From: an uncultured bacterium
GTDB taxonomy: Bacteria; Patescibacteriota; Minisyncoccia; Phycocordibacterales; GWA1-40-21
Length of the DNA: 12,170 nucleotides
Direction of reading: 5' to 3'
Assembly (NCBI GenBank): GCA_903868205.1
Contig: CAIPUJ010000053.1
Span: 1 to 12,170 of the forward strand
Under the pieces are notes generated by a model, which searched no databases, was not told the origin of the DNA, and was given only the letters and a program-made list of their open reading frames with translations. The translations under genes and the position numbers were made by a program. Shown here one piece after another: positions 6,528 through 12,170 of this stretch. The first letter of the stretch is position 1. The number at the start of each line of letters is the position of its first letter.

Positions 6528-6612
6528 CCCTAAAAAATTTTGACTGGTGGAAAATCAAAGATTTTCCAGGCATTAGGCAAAAGCCTAATGCACCAATCAA
6601 AACTTTAAAGGG
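6528..6612 (+). ncRNA. Three-way-junction RNA structure in the rpoB-rpoC gap
   Basis: This 85-nt element nearly fills the gap. The basal stem joins CCCT (6528-6531) to AGGG (6609-6612), AAA (6534-6536) to TTT (6604-6606), TTTTGA (6538-6543) to TCAAAA (6597-6602), and, across one C-A mismatch, TGGT (6545-6548) to ACCA (6592-6595). Two perfect hairpins branch from it: GGAAAATC/GATTTTCC (6549-6556 / 6560-6567, AAA loop) and GCATTAGGC/GCCTAATGC (6570-6578 / 6583-6591, AAAA loop). Only A6568 and G6569 are unpaired at the junction, 34 pairs in all. There is no T-tract, so it is not an intrinsic terminator. It could be a processing site, an mRNA stability element or a regulator of rpoC translation. 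The inverted ends also leave a small MITE-like repeat possible. I recognise no named RNA family. Confidence 0.65.
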
Positions 6613-6638
6613 TAAACAAAATAATAAAACAAAAATAT

Positions 6639-9600
6639 ATGAAAAATACAAAATCATCACCATCAAAAGACCAAGATTTTAATTTAGTCTCAATAAAAAT
6701 CGCTTCACCAGAAAGAATAGCTGAATGGTCAAGCGGAGAGGTTACAAAACCAGAAACTATAAACTACAGAACTCAGAGATCTGAGAGAGGTGGTTTATTC
6801 GATGAAAAAATATTCGGACCTGATAAAGATTATGAGTGTTATTGTGGAAAATACAGAGGTATAAGATATAAAGGAATTGTTTGTGAAAAATGTGGAGTTG
6901 AAATTACAAGATCTATTGTAAGAAGAGAAAGAATGGGTCACATAGAACTCTCTACACCAGTTTCTCATATCTGGTTCCTTAGAGGTACACCTTCAAGATT
7001 AGGCCTAGTACTCGGAATGACAGTTTCAGACCTTGAAAAGGTTATATATTTCGCTGGATACATTGTTACAAAAACAATTGAATCAGAAAGAGAAAGAATT
7101 CTAAGAGAGATTGATATTGAATTCAAAAACAAAGTAAAAACTGTTGCTGACGAAAAAACAAAAGAAGCTCTAAAAGAACTTGCAACAAATGCAAAGAAAG
7201 AAGTCGAATCTATTCAAGACGGAAAAGTTTTGGATGAGGTATTATTCCATAAATTCTCTATTAAATACGGAGCAATGTTTGAAGCTGGTATCGGTGGAGA
7301 TGTAATTTATGAAATATTAAAGAAAGTTGATCTAGTAGAATTAGCGAAGAAACTTGATGCAAATCTTGAGAAGGCTAACTCAATGGATACCGATAAGATA
7401 AACAAGAGGCTTAGCTTCATAAGAAGCATGATCGCTTCAAAGGTTCGCCCAGAATGGATGTTCCTTACAAGAATTCCTGTTATACCACCAGCACTTAGAC
7501 CGATGGTTCCACTTGATGGAGGTAGATTTGCTACATCAGATGTAAACGATCTTTACAGAAGAGTAATCAACAGAAATAATAGACTTGTAAAGTTGAAAGA
7601 AATTTCTGCTCCAGATGTTATTCTTAGAAACGAAAAAAGAATTTTGCAAGAAGCTATCGATGCTTTGATAGATAACTCTATCAGACACGGTAATTCTTTA
7701 TTCTCAGCTCTTGGAAGTGCATCACAAAAGAGACCACTTAAATCTCTAGCAGATAACCTAAAAGGTAAAAGAGGTTTGTTTAGATCAAACCTTCTCGGTA
7801 AACGTGTAGACTATTCTGGTAGATCAGTTATCGTTGTTGGTCCAGATTTACACTTAGACCAGTGTGGATTACCAAAGCATATGGCTCTTGAATTATTCAG
7901 ACCATTTGTTATTTCTCAACTTCTTTCAAAAGAATTAGCATTTAACATAAGAGGTGCAGGTAAACTTATAGACGAAGGTGTGCCAGAAGTTTGGGCTATT
8001 CTTGAAAATGTTATTAAAGGTAAATACGTTCTTCTAAACAGAGCTCCTACTTTGCACAGACTTGGTATTCAGGCTTTCCAACCTATTCTTATAGAAGGAA
8101 ATGCTATTCAGGTTCACCCACTTGTTTGTACAGCTTTCAACGCTGACTTCGATGGAGACCAAATGGCTGTTCACGTACCGCTTGGCGAAGAAGCTCAAGC
8201 AGAGGCTAGAGAAATAATGGCGGCTGACAAAAACATTCTTAAACCAGGAAATGGTGACCCAACAATTTCTGCAAAACTTTTGGACATCGTGCTCGGTTGT
8301 TATTGGATGACAAAAATCCTTGATGGTGAAAAAGGTGAAGGAAAATATTTCCAATCTCCAAACGCAGCTATCATGGCATATGATTTAGGAATCATTAGCT
8401 TGAGAGCGAAAATTCACATTCTTCCAACAGAAAAAGAAAAGTATGCTCAATTTGATATGAAGCTTTTTGAATCATCAGTTGGTAGATTACTATTGAATAC
8501 TGTTTTGCCAGCATCATACCCATACGTAAATAAAGAAATCGATAAGAAGACAATGTCAAAGATTATCGATGATCTTATTATAAAGAATGGTCCAGAAAAA
8601 GTTGCTCCTATATTAGACAAGATTAAAAACTTTGGATTCAAATATGCTACTTACTCAGGTGTTACTTGGGGTATAGATGATATTCAAATTCCAAAAGAAA
8701 AGGGTGCTATTGTATCTGTTGCAAAAGGAAAATCTTTGGAAGTCGCTGAACAATTCAACGAAGGTTTACTTACTGATGAGGAAAGAGTAAGAAAAAATGT
8801 TGAAATTTGGCAGGGCGCAAAGACCGAATTAGAAAAACTAATTCCAGATACTTTAGATCACAATGGTTCTGTATATGATATGTGGAAGTCTGGTGCTAGA
8901 GGATCTCTAGGATCACTTACTCAGATGGTTGGTATGAAAGGTTTGATTCAAAATACAATGGGTGAAACTATTGAATTCCCAGTAATTTCTTCTTCAAAAG
9001 AAGGTCTTACTCCGATCGAATACTTCATTACAACTCACGGTTCAAGAAAAGGTCTTACTGATACTGCTCTAAACACCGCAAAAGCTGGATATCTTACAAG
9101 AAGATTGTTTGACGTTGCACAAGATATCATAATCACAGAAGTAGATTGCGGAACAAAAGATAAAATTGCAATAAATAAATCAAGTGGTGTTGAATCAGGT
9201 GCTTCAATCGCTAAAAATATTAGAGGTAGAGTTCTTGCTGAAGATGCTGTTACAAAAGATGGAACAGTATTATTCAAAAAAGGTTCACTTCTTACAAAAG
9301 ATGATGCTCAGAAAATAGAACAAGCAGAAGTAGAAAACGTATTTGTAAGATCACCACTCACATGTAAAACATTACACGGAATCTGTGCACATTGTTATGG
9401 TATGGATCTTGGTAAATCTACGATGGTAGATATTGGTGAAGCTGTAGGTACTGTCGCTGCTCAGGCTATTGGAGAACCAGGTACACAGCTTACTATGAGA
9501 ACTTTCCACGCTGGAGGTACTGCTTCTGTTGGTGGAGACATCACACAAGGTTTGCCTAGAGTTGAAGAAATCTTTGAAAAGAGAAAACCAAAGAATCCTG

Positions 9601-10322
9601 CTGTAGTTGCTACAGTTTCTGGTCACGTTACATCTGTAAAAGATTTTGGAAAGGAAAAAATAATTACTGTTATTGCTGATATAGAAGATAAGGGTAAAGT
9701 AAAGAAAACTGGTGAAGTTGAATACGTATTTAATCCAAAAAGAATGGCCTTGGTAAGAGTTGGAGACAATATCAAGAAAGGTCAGTTACTTACAGATGGT
9801 TCTGCAGATATCGATGAAATATTCGAATATGCGGGAAGAGAAAGAGCTATGGATTACATTATTACTGAAGTAAGTAAACCTTATGAACTTCAGGGAGAAG
9901 CTGTTGCTAGAAAACACATTGAAATTATTGTTAAACAAATGTTCTCAAAGAAAATCATTACTGACAGAGCTGATTCAGATTACTGTGTCGGTGATATTAT
10001 AGATGAGCTAGACTTAGTGATGGAAAATAAACTTGCTAAAGAGGGAGATAAGAGAGAAATAGAAGCTGAATCTCAGGTTATGGGTATTACAGAATCTTCA
10101 CTTTCAAGAAGAAGCTTCCTTTCAGCTGCATCATTCCAACATACAGTTAGAATTCTTATAAACGCTTCTGTTAAAGGAAACAAAGATGATCTAAGGGGTC
10201 TAAAAGAAAATGTTATCATTGGTAGAATTATCCCTGCAGGTACAGGATTTACAGGTAGCAAGAAACACAAAATCATTGCAGATGTAAAAGCTCAGTTCGA
10301 AGACGAAGATTACGGATACTAG
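6639..10322 (+). CDS. rpoC: DNA-directed RNA polymerase subunit beta-prime
   Basis: 1227 aa, shorter than E. coli (1407 aa) because the insert in the trigger loop is absent. It carries the catalytic magnesium site, the clamp and the bridge helix. Landmarks in order: N-terminal zinc site C67, C69, C82, C85 (CYCGKYRG and CEKCGVEIT); clamp helices with RRVINRNNRLVKL (307-319); switch region FRSNLLGKRVDYSGRSVIVV (381-400); catalytic NADFDGD (501-507; D503, D505, D507); bridge-helix region THGSRKGLTDTALNTAKAGY (799-818) and LTRRLFDVAQD; second zinc site C837, C909, C916, C919; trigger loop GEPGTQLTMRTFHAGG (945-960) with H957; and the C-terminal SFLSAASFQHTVRIL (1159-1173) and GLKENVIIGRIIPAGTG. 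All key residues are present. The ATG follows an A-rich stretch with no Shine-Dalgarno sequence, 27 nt after the three-way-junction element. The stop is TAG, followed two codons later by a second in-frame TAG inside the heptad repeat. Confidence 0.99.
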   Translation: MKNTKSSPSKDQDFNLVSIKIASPERIAEWSSGEVTKPETINYRTQRSERGGLFDEKIFGPDKDYECYCGKYRGIRYKGIVCEKCGVEITRSIVRRERMGHIELSTPVSHIWFLRGTPSRLGLVLGMTVSDLEKVIYFAGYIVTKTIESERERILREIDIEFKNKVKTVADEKTKEALKELATNAKKEVESIQDGKVLDEVLFHKFSIKYGAMFEAGIGGDVIYEILKKVDLVELAKKLDANLEKANSMDTDKINKRLSFIRSMIASKVRPEWMFLTRIPVIPPALRPMVPLDGGRFATSDVNDLYRRVINRNNRLVKLKEISAPDVILRNEKRILQEAIDALIDNSIRHGNSLFSALGSASQKRPLKSLADNLKGKRGLFRSNLLGKRVDYSGRSVIVVGPDLHLDQCGLPKHMALELFRPFVISQLLSKELAFNIRGAGKLIDEGVPEVWAILENVIKGKYVLLNRAPTLHRLGIQAFQPILIEGNAIQVHPLVCTAFNADFDGDQMAVHVPLGEEAQAEAREIMAADKNILKPGNGDPTISAKLLDIVLGCYWMTKILDGEKGEGKYFQSPNAAIMAYDLGIISLRAKIHILPTEKEKYAQFDMKLFESSVGRLLLNTVLPASYPYVNKEIDKKTMSKIIDDLIIKNGPEKVAPILDKIKNFGFKYATYSGVTWGIDDIQIPKEKGAIVSVAKGKSLEVAEQFNEGLLTDEERVRKNVEIWQGAKTELEKLIPDTLDHNGSVYDMWKSGARGSLGSLTQMVGMKGLIQNTMGETIEFPVISSSKEGLTPIEYFITTHGSRKGLTDTALNTAKAGYLTRRLFDVAQDIIITEVDCGTKDKIAINKSSGVESGASIAKNIRGRVLAEDAVTKDGTVLFKKGSLLTKDDAQKIEQAEVENVFVRSPLTCKTLHGICAHCYGMDLGKSTMVDIGEAVGTVAAQAIGEPGTQLTMRTFHAGGTASVGGDITQGLPRVEEIFEKRKPKNPAVVATVSGHVTSVKDFGKEKIITVIADIEDKGKVKKTGEVEYVFNPKRMALVRVGDNIKKGQLLTDGSADIDEIFEYAGRERAMDYIITEVSKPYELQGEAVARKHIEIIVKQMFSKKIITDRADSDYCVGDIIDELDLVMENKLAKEGDKREIEAESQVMGITESSLSRRSFLSAASFQHTVRILINASVKGNKDDLRGLKENVIIGRIIPAGTGFTGSKKHKIIADVKAQFEDEDYGY

Positions 10323-10323
10323 T

Positions 10324-10358
10324 CTTAGTTTCTAGTTTTTAGGTTCTAGGTTTTAGGA
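10324..10358 (+). repeat. Degenerate heptameric TAG repeat after rpoC
   Basis: Five consecutive 7-nt units, CTTAGTT, TCTAGTT, TTTAGGT, TCTAGGT and TTTAGGA, place TAG at 10326, 10333, 10340, 10347 and 10354. The consensus is about TYTAGKT. It starts right after the rpoC stop codon (TAG at 10320-10322). With a period of 7, TAG occurs in all three frames. It resembles the short tandemly repeated heptamers known from cyanobacterial intergenic regions; a function is not evident. Confidence 0.6.
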
Positions 10359-10401
10359 AAAGTCAGGTAAAGTTTTTAAAGTAGAAAGTAAAGAAGAGTA
10401 A

Positions 10402-10465
10402 GAAACACAGAGGTCTCTCCTTGAGGAGGAGTCTGCGACGGGAAAAGGTGAGTCCTCGGTGTTTC
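10402..10465 (+). ncRNA. Long imperfect hairpin in the rpoC-dnaG gap, candidate dnaG leader element
   Basis: Bases 10402-10422 pair with 10445-10465 at 18 of 21 positions. The blocks are GAAACAC/GTGTTTC, GAGG/CCTC, CTC/GAG and CCTT/AAGG, with single mismatches (A-G, T-T, T-T) between them. The 22-nt loop (10423-10444) contains GAGGAGGAG and TGCGACGGGAA. An alternative local hairpin pairs CTCTCC (10415-10420) with GGAGGAG (10425-10431) over TTGA, so the loop can compete with the inner stem. The element ends 15 nt before the dnaG ATG and has no T-tract. It is markedly GC-richer than its flanks. I recognise no RNA family; the loop motif resembles one in the rpoBC leader. Confidence 0.6.
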
Positions 10466-10480
10466 AATCAATTAAAAACT

Positions 10481-12170
10481 ATGTCATCTTCCGTAGATAA
10501 AATAAAAGAAAGATTAAGCATAGAAGAGGTTGTCGGCTCATATCTCAAACTCGAGAAAGCTGGTAACAACTTCAAAGCAAGGTGTCCTTTTCATAATGAA
10601 AAAACGCCGTCTTTCTTTGTGTCTCCGGATAGAGGTTCCTACTATTGTTTTGGTTGTGGAAACAAAGGAGATATTTTTTCTTTTGTTCAAGAATTTGAAG
10701 GAATTGATTTTGTTGGTGCTCTAAAAATTCTTGCTGAAAGAGCTGGAGTAGAACTAGAAAAGAATCCATCAAAGGTTACAGACAAAAAAGAAAGATTGTA
10801 TATGTTGCTTGATGCAACCACAACTTTTCTTCAAAAAAATCTTTCAGTAGAAGATATTCCACTTGAATATTTGAAGAATAGGGGACTCACAGAAAAAACA
10901 ATTAAGGATTGGCGTATTGGATATGTTCGTGATGAATGGAGATCTATATATGAGCATCTTAAATCAAAAGGTTTTACTGATGATGAAATGCAGAGGGCTG
11001 GAGTCATAAAAACAGAAGGTCAAAATACTTATGATAGATTCCGCGGAAGGATAATGTTTCCGATATTTGATAGCGCTGGTAGAGTGATAGCGTTTTCTGG
11101 AAGAATACTTCATGATGATGGTAAATCTGCAAAATACTTGAATAGCCCACAGACAGAAGTATTTGATAAATCAAAAACTTTGTATGGATATAATTATGCA
11201 AAGCAATCTATAAGAAAATTTGATTTCTCAATCTTAGTTGAAGGTCAAATGGATCTTCTTATGTGCCACCAAAACGGTTTTTCAAATGCAGTAGCGTCTT
11301 CAGGTACAGCTCTCACTTCACAACACCTTTCTCTTCTTAAGAGAATTTCAAATAGAATAATAATGTCTTTTGATTCTGATAATGCCGGCGCAAAAGCAGC
11401 AGAAAGAGGTTGGATGTTAGGACTTGCTTCTGGTATGGAAGTCAAAGTTGCAGCAATACCGAAAGGATATGATCCAGCTGACCTTATTTTGAAAGACAAA
11501 GAAGAATTTAAAAAAGTTCTTAAAGATGCAGTTCATATCATTGAATTTTTGTTGGACAGAGTGATTTTAGAAAATACAGATGAGAGGAAAATTGGTTTAG
11601 CAGTAAAAAATAAAGTCCTACCATTTCTTTCACTACTGGATAGTAGTATGGAAAAATCACACTACGTGACAAAAATAAGCAATAAGACAGGTATCAAGGA
11701 AGACGCAATTTGGGAAGATCTGAAGAAAGTGAAGATAGACGATGATTACGTGGTAAAGGAAGAAGCCCATGAATATAAGGAAGAAATAAAAACTGGAATG
11801 CTAAGAAGCGGATCGGTAGAAAGAAGTCTGGCATCGATAATAGCCCTCATTGAATCTTCAAAAGACCAGATAACAAACCCAGAAGAATTGAGACAAAAGG
11901 TTAAGGATTCCGTTGGGGAAGGAAAGTATAATGAATTTAATGAAGAGTTAGAAAGTTTGAAAGGAGAACTTTCATTCGAAGCTGAAAGTTATTACGGAGG
12001 ATTAGAGAAAGAAAAATTTAATAAAGAAGTTGAATATATCTTGCTAAATTTGCAAGAAGAAATATTAAAAAAGGAATTATCATCACATATGGTTGAGTTG
12101 AAGAAAGCAGAAGCACAGAAAGATACGGGAAAGGCCACTTCAATACTCAAAAGATGTAATGATATAACAA
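10481..12170 (+). CDS. dnaG: DNA primase, 3'-partial (runs off the right edge)
   Basis: The frame opens at ATG 10481 and stays open to the end of the window: 563 codons, close to the usual 580-650 of DnaG, so little is missing. DnaG makes RNA primers for DNA replication. The zinc-binding domain has C35, H38, C56 and C59 (CPFHNEKTPSFFVSPD, then YYCFGCGNKGD), the classical CHC2 pattern. The core follows with YDRFRGRIMFPIFD (184-197), GRVIAFSGR and KYLNSPQTEVFDK (218-230). The TOPRIM metal site shows VEGQMD (253-258, E254 and D258) and FDSDNAG (297-303, D298 and D300), then GYDPADLI (329-336). From about residue 430 the sequence is charged, helical and diverged, as expected for the helicase-binding C-terminus. 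The start agrees with the family N-terminus (SVDKIKERLSIEEVVGSYLKL). No promoter is evident in the gap after rpoC, so read-through from rpoBC is likely. Confidence 0.97.
   Translation, partial: MSSSVDKIKERLSIEEVVGSYLKLEKAGNNFKARCPFHNEKTPSFFVSPDRGSYYCFGCGNKGDIFSFVQEFEGIDFVGALKILAERAGVELEKNPSKVTDKKERLYMLLDATTTFLQKNLSVEDIPLEYLKNRGLTEKTIKDWRIGYVRDEWRSIYEHLKSKGFTDDEMQRAGVIKTEGQNTYDRFRGRIMFPIFDSAGRVIAFSGRILHDDGKSAKYLNSPQTEVFDKSKTLYGYNYAKQSIRKFDFSILVEGQMDLLMCHQNGFSNAVASSGTALTSQHLSLLKRISNRIIMSFDSDNAGAKAAERGWMLGLASGMEVKVAAIPKGYDPADLILKDKEEFKKVLKDAVHIIEFLLDRVILENTDERKIGLAVKNKVLPFLSLLDSSMEKSHYVTKISNKTGIKEDAIWEDLKKVKIDDDYVVKEEAHEYKEEIKTGMLRSGSVERSLASIIALIESSKDQITNPEELRQKVKDSVGEGKYNEFNEELESLKGELSFEAESYYGGLEKEKFNKEVEYILLNLQEEILKKELSSHMVELKKAEAQKDTGKATSILKRCNDIT

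Noticed and set aside
6540..6568. TTGACT at 6540 as a -35 of an internal rpoC promoter
   Set aside because: No -10-like hexamer occurs 16-18 bp downstream, and the bases belong to the stem of the three-way junction.
4036..10276. Several minus-strand open frames of 62-115 codons opposite rpoB and rpoC
   Set aside because: They lie entirely opposite strongly conserved genes, have no family-like sequence, and are antisense shadows.
10530..10724. 64-codon plus-strand frame near the start of dnaG
   Set aside because: It overlaps the conserved zinc domain of dnaG in another frame and has no recognisable features.
1..12170. CRISPR arrays, tRNA or rRNA genes, insertion sequences and a replication origin
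   Set aside because: No regularly spaced repeats, cloverleaf, rRNA motif, transposase or clustered DnaA boxes were seen.

Overview
The window looks like a chromosomal segment of a Candidate Phyla Radiation (Patescibacteria) bacterium, probably of the Parcubacteria group. This is inferred from several things: an AT-rich sequence with AGA-dominated arginine codons; short RpoB (1073 aa) and RpoC (1227 aa) without the large insertions of the E. coli enzyme; a DUF2914 membrane protein and single-anchor cysteine-containing exported proteins of a kind I associate with CPR genomes; and no Shine-Dalgarno sequence in front of any start codon. The standard code fits: one gene ends in TGA, and no in-frame TGA occurs in rpoB, rpoC or the visible part of dnaG. 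All supported genes are on the + strand.

Layout. Bases 1-847 hold the 3' part of a multi-pass membrane protein with a C-terminal DUF2914 domain; its start lies left of the window. From 924 to 2093 an extended -10 promoter precedes a two-gene unit: a small anchored Cys-containing protein and, 2 nt later, a conserved soluble protein of unknown function. Bases 2094-2262 carry a GC-richer REP-like inverted pair (2127-2197) and a promoter placed so that the next mRNA is probably leaderless. Bases 2263-3030 encode an anchored protein with an Asp-rich, calcium-loop-like motif and an eight-cysteine C-terminal module.

Bases 3031-3298 form the control region of the RNA polymerase operon: a perfect DnaA-box-like 9-mer, a TTGACA promoter, and a leader of about 214 nt with a possible 20-codon leader peptide, competing hairpins and a weak terminator-like hairpin. 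rpoB (3299-6520) and rpoC (6639-10322) follow. The 118-nt gap between them folds on paper into a compact three-way junction. After rpoC come a heptameric TAG-containing tandem repeat and a long hairpin with 18 of 21 paired positions. dnaG (10481 to the right edge) starts 15 nt after it.

Functionally the right three quarters encode the two large subunits of RNA polymerase and the replicative primase, apparently in one transcriptional direction; the left quarter encodes cell-surface proteins and one cytosolic unknown. The least ordinary content is between the genes: every gap in the rpoB-rpoC-dnaG run carries a different candidate RNA structure, and the leader and the rpoC-dnaG hairpin share a TGCGAC(T)GGGAAA motif.
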